Shown piece after piece: positions 11,992 to 23,900 of a stretch of DNA of 64,000 nucleotides. The stretch spans positions 1,324,001 to 1,388,000 of the forward strand of contig OX387604.1 in assembly GCA_947568835.1 (NCBI GenBank), given 5' to 3'. Below the pieces are notes generated by a model that was not told the origin of the DNA, did no database searches, and worked only from the letters and a program-made list of their open reading frames with translations. Within the stretch, counting starts at the first letter, position 1, and each line of letters begins with the position of its first letter. The position numbers and the translations under genes are program-made. This DNA is from Protonemura montana. Lineage: Eukaryota; Arthropoda; Insecta; Plecoptera; Nemouridae.

Positions 11992-14900
11992 ATGGCGGAC
12001 AGGCATCGTGTGGTGTTTCTGCATTTGCCGAAACACAAGCCAATTGATATCAATTTCGAGGATGTTGCGTTTACCATTCAAAGAGGAAAAGGTAAGGCAA
12101 TTTCTCTCAAAGAAATGTGTGTTGGAACCTAGTTTTAAAGTTGTAGGGTTTCTCAGGAGAAATGCGAGAACTAACTGACCAGCAAAAATAAAATTAAAAA
12201 TAAAATAATATCTCAGGTCTTCATATTTGATCCCTTAGATTGTTTAACGACGACAAACCCTACCCAAACGTGTGAAAACGTAGCAGTCGAAACAACAAGT
12301 TGAATTCATTGGATTGATAGCACACTTGAGCTCACTCAAAGTGATCTTAGTATCTTCCAATCCATAGATAGCATCGGTCAACATGCAATTTTAGTTTTAT
12401 TCCGTTTGGTGATAAGATTTAATCCACGTTATCAAATCATTTCCTACTTAACATCCTAGAAAACGTATTGTTGTAAAACATCCATGCGGTGATTTCCCGG
12501 CAACCTTGAACCCAGTCCTAGTTTTCATCCACCCCTCCCACCCACATCTTTCTCTGTCATAATCTCCACTACGTCGTTGCCTCATCCTCAACCGTCATAA
12601 CTAATTGCTCATTACTGCCATTTATTCTGGGCATGAGAGAAACATTTTGTCTATTTTCAAGTAACATACTTACGGCTTTAATTGCGACCTTGCGATTTCT
12701 AATGACTCGATAGAATGATGAGAGTCGTAAAAGCGCATTGTTGTTTGTTAATGCCATTTGCTAGCTGTATAATCAAGACTCCGATCCACGCTGACCACGA
12801 AGCAACACAGCACTACTTAACCTTACTCCTACATTGAGCTAGAGACATTTTAATTACGGGGCCATTTCTGCATAAACGGTCACCGAAACCCAGCTTCCGA
12901 GTGGTGTACATGGTGTGGTCCATACTCAACAGCCCGGTTCACCTTGGCTTGTTTGTGCCTAAGGGCACTGGATACTTTAACATACTTTGCAAACTCCTGA
13001 AAGGTCCAAAAAATCAGCTAGTTGAGTCCGGGTTCATCACAAAGTTTAAGCAAAGAGTGTGTAGGCGATCGTACGCACTGCAATCTAAAAAAGGTTTCTG
13101 CTGACAAGAGTACCTGGTCCAGACGTGCTGTTTAGTAATGTTACGAATGCTGTCTGTTATGTGCTGTTTTATGCTTTTTAGTGATATCTATCTTGGTATC
13201 GAGGCTGTTGCTTTGCAAGCTGTGCACTAGGCAATTGGAACTCATTTCCATCGCACTTTGATCTATTATGAAAGTGGCATATTGAACTAATTGTAAAAAA
13301 TTGCCATGAACTTACATAAATTCTTCCCAGTTATATCCATAAGTTAATAACGTAATTCAAGGATGTCAGGTTCTTATTTACGTTAATATTTGCCAATTAA
13401 TAAAAAGGAAAAAATGAAGCTGTGTTAGTATTATTATTTATTAACTGTACCTACGTAAACGTGGGTAAATAAAAATAGATATTCGGCTAAGTCAAAGAAT
13501 CTTCAAGGATTTCTTGGAATAGTGAATTCCGTTTCTGTTCGGTAATTTTCTGCAACTGGCTATGCTGTAATTCCCTTCCCTTACTTAACTTAGAACTGCA
13601 AAATATCAGCGCAAAGAAACGATCTTAGCTGCGCTGCAATGCTCCAGTAGAGTTTATTATCGTTTACACGAATTCCATATTATAAATCGATCAGTCACAC
13701 AAGACACTTGAATATGCCGGTCATGTCCATCTTGCATGTGTGCATACCAATGAAATGTGAGTAGTAGGCCGCACAATAGCTGCAGGCAGGTGCATGCCTA
13801 TTTGGAATTAAGGATGGTAAGTGCGAGCTGCAAGCTGCAAGCGATTAGGGGCTGATCAGGGGAAGTTTTCCAATCTCTTCAAAACCCTGTAAAATGCTGT
13901 TTAAACTAAGTAGTCATCTTTTAAAACCTGTTCAAAGTACCTCAAGATCATTTCAACTGACTTGCCTTGAAACTCTGGCTGTAATTAATGTTAAAATTAG
14001 CCCATCGTCTTAAAATTGATAAGTATACGTACAACATTGCCATCCTTGCAAAATAGTTAGTTTCTCTTTCAGTTTCATGCACAATGCTTTCCAAATTTCT
14101 TGATAGCCTATACTTATTTCTGAATGTTTGTGTCAAAAGAGAGACAGATGTTGACATGAAAATATCTTTGCGTGCAACATATTTATTATTGCTAGTTTAG
14201 GTTTGGTTTAGGTTTGGTTTAGGTTTGGTTTAGGTTTGGTTCAGGTTTAGTTTAGGTTTGGTTCAGGTTTGGTTTAGGTTTGGTTCAGGTTTAGTTTAGG
14301 TTTGGTTTAGGTTTAGTTTAGGTTTGGTTCAGGTTTGGTTCAGGTTTGGTTTAGGTTTAGTTTAGGTTTGGTTTAGGTTTGGTTTAGGTTTGGTTTAGGT
14401 TTGGTTTAGGTTTGGTTTAGGTTTGGTTTAGGTTTGGTTTAGGTTTGGTTTAGGTTTGGTTCAGGTTTGGTTTAGGTTTGGTTCAGGTTTAGTTCAGGTT
14501 TGGTTCAGGTTTGGTTCAGGTTTAGTTTAGGTTTGGTTTAGGTTTGGTTTAGGTTTAGTTTAGGTTTGGTTCAGGTTTGGTTCAGGTTTGGTTTAGGTTT
14601 GGTTCAGGTTTGGTTTAGGTTTGGTTCAGGTTTAGTTTAGGTTTGGTTTAGGTTTGGTTTAGGTTTGGTTTAGGTTTAGTTTAGGTTTGGTTTAGGTTTG
14701 GCTTAGGTTTGGTTTAGGTTTGGTTCAGGTTTAGTTTAGGTTTGGTTTAGGTTTGGTTCAGGTTTGGTTTAGGTTTGGTTCAGGTTTGGTTTAGGTTTGG
14801 TTTAGGTTTGGTTTAGGTTTGGTTTAGGTTTGGTTCAGGTTTGGTTTAGGTTTGGTTTAGGTTTGGTTCAGGTTTGGTTCAGGTTTGGTTTAGGTTTGGT

Positions 14901-17900
14901 TTAGGTTTGGTTTAGGTTTGGTTCAGGTTTAGTTCAGGTTTGGTTCAGGTTTGGTTCAGGTTTAGTTTAGGTTTGGTTCAGGTTTGGTTCAGGTTTGGTT
15001 CAGGTTTAGTTTAGGTTTGGTTTAGGTTTGGTTTAGGTTTGGTTTAGGTTTGGTTCAGGTTTAGTTTAGGTTTGGTTCAGGTTTGGTTTAGGTTTGGTTT
15101 AGGTTTGGTTTAGGTTTGGTTTAGGTTTGGTTCAGGTTTGGTTTAGGTTTGGTTTAGGTTTGGTTTAGGTTAGGTTAGGTTTGGTTCAGGTTTGGTTTAG
15201 GTATATGTTGCCTCCCCCTACGTAACCCACCTTAACAGAGGCAAGTTTGAGTTCCTCTAATAATCAAGATCAGAGCACACGTTTTTTTTAAATCGTTTCA
15301 CTTTCATTGTTTTACTGATTTTTTTTTCGCCCCATGCTACTTTTATTACGTGAGCTAATTATGTCGTAAAAAAGTAAAACAAAACCAGGTAATTTAGAAG
15401 TGAAAACCTGCCTTAAATTGGCTCTTGTGTAGCTTGGCTCTATGTGTGTGCAGCTGCAAGTGCAGGATGTGTTGCTTGGCTTGGCATGGCTTGGCATATC
15501 TTGGCTTGGCTTGGCATGGCTTTGCTTTTCTTGGCTTGGCTTGGCTTGGCTTGGCTTGGCTTGGCTTGGCTAGGCTTGGCTAGGCTTGGCTAGGCTTGGC
15601 TTGGCATGGCTTTGCTTGGCTTGGCTTGGCATGGCATGGCTTGGCTTGGCTTGGCTTGGCTTGGCTTGGCATGGCATGGCTAGGCTTGGCTTGGCTTGGC
15701 TAGGCTTGGCTAGGCTAGGCTTGGCTTGGCTTGGCTTGGCTTGGCTTGGCTTGGCTTGGCTTGGCATGGCTTGGCATGGAAGATGTGGGGGGGCTTTTGT
15801 GGGCAGGTGCCAATGAAGTTCTGTCACTGTCTCTGTCTTCTTGCCTTTCCTGATAAAAGGATTTTGAAACTCTTAGCATGATTGACACATTTCTGATTGC
15901 ACATTTAAAATTATGACAGCCAATATGATCAGTTATAAATCTCGAAATAGGTAATTGTAAGTGTGTCGTGAAAAGTGACAAAATGAATTCCAGTAAACGG
16001 CCCTTGGCTCGGAATAGCTTGCTTAAGGATTGAGAAATGGAGCAAGGTTTAGGCAAGGTTTAGAAATAAATATCATTACCATTTCTCTCATTTGCGATTC
16101 GTGATTGAAATCCTAAACATTTCATTTCATTTCACTAAGTCGATTTATTTTCAATAAATTCAAAGAATGTTTTTTTTCGTGTCAAGATTTGGTTACAAAA
16201 ACTACACATTTTTATGCAAAGCTTTTGTATTGCATCTTCTACCAAAATGCTATCGCCAGCATTAATTTTTTGTATCAAATAGTTATTATTCGCAAGCATC
16301 ATTGAATGTGACCCCGACCATCAACTTTAAGCAACTCATGTTTAAGATTATTTTTTTGGCAATCAATACACGTAATCAAGTGAATATTAAGTGAGTTAGA
16401 CTTAAAATCAGCTGTTTATCAGATAACAGTCAAGGAAATCGAGCAATGGGTTACCGAGGTTCAATCTTGACCGATATCACGTGTAGTAGAATTCATAGAC
16501 AGATACAAATTAAAGAATTTATTCAATTTCATTCACGTATTTTTCTATTCGTCTGCACCTTCAATCAAAATATAATTCGTACAGATAATCGTGAATGTGA
16601 TTCTGTGGAAATTGAATTAATTTGAATTATTTCTCATAGTCTAGCTTTAAAAAGAATTGGCAGCTTGCGTTTAGTTCTCTGTTATGCAACTGACCATCGC
16701 GGTCCATGAAGGTGCTCTCTCCGAAAGATCGGCTTTCGATTGTAGGAAGAGTCATGAAATCTGAGTCTTCTCGTGGGCATCCAGTTTCAAATATCTCTTT
16801 GTGCATCTATATATACTTCGTCAAGGATTTACCCTGAAGGATGAATATTTTGAAATGTCGCGGTAACCCGCTTTGCATAATATTGGTACAGGGCATAAAA
16901 GAGTGGTAATGTTGAGTGACATTCCGGAAGTATTTCTGCGTTGGCCATGATGATGCGGGGAACTGAGCGGTAAGGAGAGGAGCGCCAAGCAAGCGACCTT
17001 TGCCAGACACCATATAATCAGCACCAGCGAGATCAGCATCGACTGAGAATGCCACCCAGTTTGAGGGACTCATCTTGATCTTTCACCAAAATACAATTCA
17101 CAGCTCAAGGAATATTACATTTAAAAAAAATTATTATTATTTTTTTTTTACGTTAGCTATGGCATAATAAACACAAAATAGTGTATTTAAAAATGTTCCG
17201 CAGAGAAGTTGCATCAAAACGAATTAAATCGAGGTGAAAGAAATTAGATCGAAGTGTTCTGGGTTATGTTAAACATTCGTTGCCATGCAGTGCGTCAACA
17301 TATTGGGTGTGAACATAGTTTGTTTGTGTTGTTATTATTTGGGAGTTGGTTCTAAAGGTAAACACGTGAGATTTTGTTGCGACAAAAGAAGCTCTGTAAC
17401 ACTATCAACACCTCTCAAAGAGAAGGTTTTTCTCTAATCAAGCCTATATTGCAGACTAGAAAGGTGGGGAATTATTCGTATCAAATCAATATCAAAAGAA
17501 ATGATTGAATCGTATTTGGCATTCGTGGTTATAATTTTTAATCATACTCAAAGCTAGTGTACCATTGCGGACCAACGTGTAATGTCTGACAGCTGTTAGC
17601 ATGTTGCGTATACCTGATGATTAAATATTATGTTGCTACAACATGGAAAAATGAGTCGTAAATATTAATTGATCACGAATTTAATGGACTTAATGTGTGA
17701 ACTTTAGAATAGGAAACAAATTTTTTCTTTATGCCTAATGTTCTGAACCAGGACAGGGCAACGACCTATCTCATCATAATCTAGTGTATTTAACAAATAA
17801 TATATAACCAATTACAGCGCACATTTCTACTTGGTGACTAGACGTGAGACCGAAAGTCATCGAATAAGAAAGTTCGTTACAAATCTTTTTAACTCGTTTT

Positions 17901-20900
17901 TTAAGCACTTGATTAAAAAAAAACTTGTGAAAATGACCCTGTTGTGTGGAGTTTAACGCCCCCAAAAAATCTAGAAAGAATCAGCCCTTCCAAACTCATT
18001 TGGCTGTCACACTTTCTGAGATAGAGGGGTTGGTTTTTAAACTGCGTCGATTATTCTGCAGTAGTTTGTGATGGATGATAGATGTTCATATATGATCAAA
18101 TATGATCAAATGAATACAGGGAATCAGATCTTTGACAAATATAATATCAAATGAATGCAGGGAATCCGATTCTTCTAAAAATTGTGATATCAAATAAAAA
18201 GCAAGGTGTAAGTGCAAGTCCTCAGGGTCTCGCGGTCGATGCCCTGTCCGTTGTGCTACGAAACTGACACATCTGTGTGGAAATTAGCACACTTTTGAAC
18301 GGATGCTTCCAACGGACTATGTCAGTAGTTGGTTATATGGCCGTTTAGCATCTATCTACTGAATAAATAAATGTACTGTGCATTTCAAAGCCATACAAGT
18401 TAATAAAGAATTCATGCAAATATCTACTATCATTGAGGTTATTGGTAAAGTAGAGAGCCAGTGCTAATGTCAAACTTTCTGCTGAGCAAACGAGCCGGAT
18501 AAATGTGGTAACGGTAGGTGCCACCCGATGGCGCTTGCGGCCGTCCTATTTAACAAACCTCTACAATTAAATAATTACGGCTTAAAACATAAATATATTG
18601 CTGATTTCACATCAATCATTGCATTGAATTGAGCATAAACCAGTTTGAAATCTTTGAGAAGTAACGAAATTAAATTTGTTCACCGTCCATTCAGTAGCAG
18701 CATTAATTTTTGTCGGTTAAGAAGTCATTTGGCGGTCATTTTAACATTAATGCTATGGTAGTAAACGCTAGATCCACTATATTCGCAGACATTTAGGAGA
18801 CATTTAGGGAATTTTACTTGTTTTATAATTGACTTAAAGATAGGTATTGCACCAAATAAATAAACAAATAAATAAATCTAGATCGACGATAGAGGTTAAA
18901 GCAAATAATAATTAAAATTGAAATCCAATTACAATTATTCTGCACACATTTTGACCAACATTTTGGTTTTTTGACAGCAGTGCAACAACGCTTTACAATG
19001 CCATTGACAATAATAACAAAGCAAATATACAGGCAAAGGTGTAGATGTTGTCACACTAATTATCAATCAACTCTAAGGTGGAATGTGCTACCTGAAAAAC
19101 TGGTACAAGATAATACATTTTTATTACTCAAATTAATTTAGATGTAATGTGCAAAAACAGATGATAGGCAATGAACTAAATTTTGACTGATAATATTATC
19201 AAACGTTTGGAAGCCATTCCTAGTCGTTAAAGCGAAAATAATACGAAGCAGTGTAAATAACAACATAAAAATAAAAGAAACAATTTAAATATGAAGCACG
19301 TTACGATTTCGTATTCCATAATGCTGCATAAAATCATGATGCATTATTTAAATCTTCCAACAATGTAGCGATCCTCAATTTCCTTTCACTTACCAAGTTT
19401 TTGTCCAGAAGAATCAATGGAGATATTTGGTGCAGATGCTTCACGCCTTAGAAGAAAATTTATCTGCTTCTTAAACTAGAGTTTTGACAGATCTTGCCCT
19501 GAGCCGAACACCGAAGTTGAGCAACACTGCGCTGGGTCAGGCGTTGGATCGGTGACCATCGTACACATGACCAGTTCTGTTCGGGAGAGAGGTTAGAGGG
19601 ATTAAAGTCGTCAGGACAGCAACTTCATTCGCCTTGCTTATCAACCTCTCGACAGCATAGATTTGTGGAGGAATCCTGTTGTTCGCGTTGTACCGTCCTT
19701 CGGAAGGGACGTTAAGCCGGTGGTCCCCTTGGTGTTGCCGGCACCGGGTTTCTTCTTCCTTCCTCATTTCACTCATTCATTGACGCCATTAGATTAGTGC
19801 CGCATGGCCAGTTGTCAAAACAATAAAGCCACAAATCAATCATCAAATCACATGAACCACGGCGTGGGTCTTATTTTTAGGTCCATGCGGGTAAAAATGT
19901 TGTTCCAGGAGTAAAGGCATGAATGAATCTGCAGAATTCTGTCTTTTTCCCTGCCTGCCTAGAGACTGACTCAATCAGGCTCTTGGCAACATGCTTTGAC
20001 CCTGGTCGAAGTTACTCATTCAATCTCAATTTGATTCTTTTTTGACAATTACAGACCATAGTAGGCTAGACCATGCCCCCAGGTCTTAAAGTCAATCCAT
20101 GTATGGACCAATCTCGTGTACCAATTTGCCTGGAGGCCATGGGGTATGTTCGAAATACACCACGACCTGTCTGCTGCGTGCCAAAACACGTCATCCTCCA
20201 GAACAGACTGTATAATTACCTAGGATTACCCCATGTTAAATACCCCGGTCGTTCAAATGAACAAAAAAAAAAAACAGAATTAAAATAAAGTACTGCATTT
20301 AAATTTGACATTGAAAACTTATAGTGTTTGCAAAATAACTGAACTCGACGCCAATGTAATATGACTGCATAATTATTTGTTTATTATTTCATAGCATTAC
20401 CTATTCATTGTTTTCTGAACGCCGGGCCACATTATGTACGCCTTGCTTATCATTATTTCTATTCCTTTTTGCGAGCTAAGACCAAGAAGAATAAGTACGA
20501 TTACCAAGCTATTCATGTGCAGTCTATTTAATAGATTTATAAACGTGACGTGCAATCAAGGGTGATGATGAACCTCCTAGCCTAGAAGGGAGGACAGAAA
20601 CCTGACGCCGGCACGTAGCCCACTCCTGTCGAAGAGCACCAAGTGGACCACCGGCTTAACATCCCTTCCGAAACGCTCAGTGAGAACTGAGCGTGCCAAT
20701 CAAAGCCCCAGCTCTAACCCAAACCCAGCCCCAGCCCAGCCCAGCCCAGCCCTGCCCAGCCCAGCCCCAGCCCCAGCCCCAGCCCAGCCCAGCCCAGCCC
20801 CAGCCCAGCCCAGCCCTGCCCTGCCCAGCCCTGCCCAGCCCAGCCCAGCCCAGCCCAGCCCAGCCCAGCCCCAGCCCAGCCCCAGCCCAGCCCCAGCCCA

Positions 20901-23900
20901 GCCCCAGCCCCAGCCCAGCCCAGCTCCAGCCCCAGCTCCAGCTCCCCAGTGAGCTCCAGCTCCAGCTCCAGCTCCAGCTCCAGCTCCAGCTCCAGCTCCA
21001 GCTCCAGCTCCAGCTCCAGCCCCAGCTCCAGCTCCAGCTCCAGCTCCAGCTCCAGCTCCAGCTCCAGCTCCAGCTCCAGCCCCAGCTCCAGCTCCAGCCC
21101 CAGCTCCAGCTCCAGCCCCAGCTCCAGCTCCAGCTCCAGCTCCAGATCCAGCTCCAGCCCCAGCCCCAGCTCCAGCTCCAGCTCCAGCTCCAGCTCCAGC
21201 CCCAGCTCCAGCCCCAGCTCCAGCCCCAGCTCCAGCTCCAGCTCCAGCTCCAGCTCCAGCTCCAGCCCCAGCTCCAGCTCCACAGTGAGCTCCAGTCCCA
21301 AGTCCCAAGTCCCAAGTCCCAAGTCCCAAGTCCCATGTCCCATGTCCCAAGTCCCAAGTCCCATGTCCCAAGTCCCAAGTCCCATGTCCCAAGTCCCAAG
21401 TCCCAAGTCCCATGTCCCATGTCCCAAGTCCCAAGTCCCATGTCCCAAGTCCCAAGTCCCAAGTCCCATGTCCCATGTCCCAAGTCCCAAGTCCAATACA
21501 GTACAGTTTAAGTGTACCTCTCGAGTAGACGGCTAACTATGTGTTATTTGTGCGTTGCATTCAGAAAAGAAGCGCATCCTCGACGGGGTTTCCGGAACAT
21601 TCCAATCTGGAGAGCTTACTGCTATTATGGGGCCATCTGGCGCTGGGAAGAGCTCATTGATCAACGTTCTCACAGGTTTCCAGTAAGTGCATTGTATTAG
21701 AATTGTTTTAGCATTGTTTTAGCATTGTATTAGAATTGTGTTAGCATTGTATCAGCATTGTTTTAGCATTGTTTTAGCATTGTATAAGCATTGTATAAGC
21801 ATTGTTTTAGCACTGTGTTAGCATTGTATAAGCATTGTACTAGCATTGTGTTAACATTGTGCTAGCATCGTGCTAGTTGTGTTATTGAGCTGGTCGAAGC
21901 AGACGAATGGGTATCTGTCAGTGCCTGAGGCTGATGCTTCATCAATTTTGCTCTCAGATTACACGTGGTTGGATTTCCGATTCGTGCCATTATATTTTAT
22001 CTCTATCTATAATTGTGTGTTTATAAGCGCTGGCTGGAGTGTTATGTAATTATAATTAGGTACTAAAAATGTAATTAGCTGATTAAATTTCGTACAAGTA
22101 AAGAATCTAGGACAGTGGATCCAATGAATGCACACAATTATTATGTGGCAGCCGCTTTCTTAATGCTGCAAAAAGCCGATGTTTGATTTGCGGTTGGGAT
22201 GGGAAGCAGAATTACCACAAAAGTTTCTTCTGTAAATCTTTTGAGGAAGGAATATCTGTTTGATATCATCTTTACCAGCAATGTCGTTTTGAACCAAATA
22301 AGATGAGAACAGTTTTGTGTTTTCAGCTTATAGCCCATGCATTTAAAAAAAAAAGTCAAACTGTTTAGTTACTATTCAAAATTTACAATATTTAGATATT
22401 TCAGATCTTTTATACACTTTTCGGGTTTTTACCGCCAAAAGTAATAGATATTTTTTCTTCAAACTGATGAGCTAAGATATGGAATAGATCGACAGTAAGT
22501 AGTTCCAAAGTTTTTGAGCCCGTATGCGTGTTTTTCTTTTCTGTTTGTGAACTTCGGCTGTTGCTATGCTGACGTTTTTTTATAAACGAATTTCTTTGAT
22601 CAATACAATGGATCGGCTTCAGATTTTGTCATCCCAAAATGTCGCTACGCTCATCTCTCAAATTGCGTTCGTGACGCCGCAGTTATTCCCAAATTTCCGA
22701 CATAATTTGTTGAATTTTGGCTGTTTTCTTTGATTTATACAGTGGATCGGGTTCACATTTGATCATCCCAACATATCGCTACGCTCAACTTACAAAGCAA
22801 CTCAAATTGCCTGTGAGTTGGCCTGTGTGAGTTTTCCTTCCGCCCATCTAGGCTAGGCTCTTCGCCGTCCTTATCACACCCACTCATTTACCGACCCTAT
22901 AAGATCAGTGTCACAGGGTAATGCGTCGTTAAACACAACAAATCAATAATATACATATAAGTATATATCAATAATTATATACCTAATTCTAGAATTCAAT
23001 AATTCTATAATTCAATAATTCTAGCCTAAACGATAAATTGGTAATTTGAGTCGCTATGATTTAAATGCATAGGTTTATTAACAAGAATATCCGCGAACGC
23101 ATCGGGTGTCACCTACCGTTACCTCGCTGGAGGCTGTAGACCGTTGTTGTTTTTTGTGTTTATTTCTATTTTCTTCTCAACCTTCATTTTGTTTCTACAG
23201 TGTAAAACTTTCCGCAAGTGCCACTAAGTCTCGGGTAGGAAATGATGAATTGTCGAATTGGTCTTAACCTGACGAACGTGAATGTAAAAATAAATATGCT
23301 GTTTTGAAGGACAACCAGTATTTTCCAAAAGTGTGTGTCAAACCGTTCATGAGCAGGATCCAACCAAACTTTAGCATTTTGGAATATGGCACGCTTTCTA
23401 TGAGCTTTAGGCTTATACCTTAGAGAAAATAATTCTTTTCTCTAAACTTATGCCTAATAACTCAAAGCAGTGCTGCTAAAATTTGGTATCTCACGAGAAC
23501 CGGTGTGTCCAAAACGTCAAACCGTTCGGTCTGATCTCTAAGATTTTGAGCAAAATACTGTTTAATACCTAAGAGTTATACAAATAAGTGCCGTTTATCA
23601 CATTCCTCTCAAATCTGTTGAGAATCTGTTGAGAATCTGTCTGAAAAAAAAAAAACTAACGATAAACTTCAAAGATACTAGTTTTTAATCCCATCTAAAG
23701 GTACCCCATTTAACGTTTTTAATTTGATAAAAATGAAGGTGTGCTCTGTAACATAGTTACACGTGTTCAGACCAAGCTTGCGGCTACTTTAATGTGCCAC
23801 CCTGAGCCAAGGTCCAGCTAGCCAATGCCTAATAGAGGACTAGCCGGTGGATGTTATTGGTAAATCCGGTGGGACATGGCGCACTCACTCTTGAGATAGC

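Larger units (their letters stand above)
12092..21564 (+). other. ABCG intron 1 (9.5 kb), rich in satellites
   Basis: The donor G|GTAAGG and acceptor TTCAG are clear and the phase (1) agrees. The intron holds the 11-bp array 14193-15201, the TTGGC pentamer array 15473-15779, a 5S-SINE (19494-19851), a SINE fragment (20561-20676) and a three-block C-rich satellite (20705-21493) that ends only about 70 bp before exon 2. The rest, mainly 12.1-14.2 kb and 15.8-19.4 kb, is AT-rich. I see no further genes apart from one weak candidate small ORF at 16821-17039 on the minus strand. Confidence 0.85.

Noticed and set aside
15570-16056. Open frames of 76-113 codons rich in Ala-Lys-Pro-Ser or Leu-Ala-Trp
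   Set aside because: Produced by the (TTGGC)n pentamer array; no codon bias, splice sites or family similarity.
18196-18260. tRNA-like segment with GGTCTCGCGGTCGATGCCC
   Set aside because: No cloverleaf with a proper acceptor stem or box A/box B spacing could be drawn.
20677-21536. Five overlapping open frames of 195-272 codons, e.g. poly-Ser, poly-Gln/Leu/Pro and Gly-Trp/Ser-Trp proteins
   Set aside because: They are translations of stop-free CCAGCC, AGCTCC and GTCCCA satellites in several frames and both strands, in an intron between two securely phased exons.
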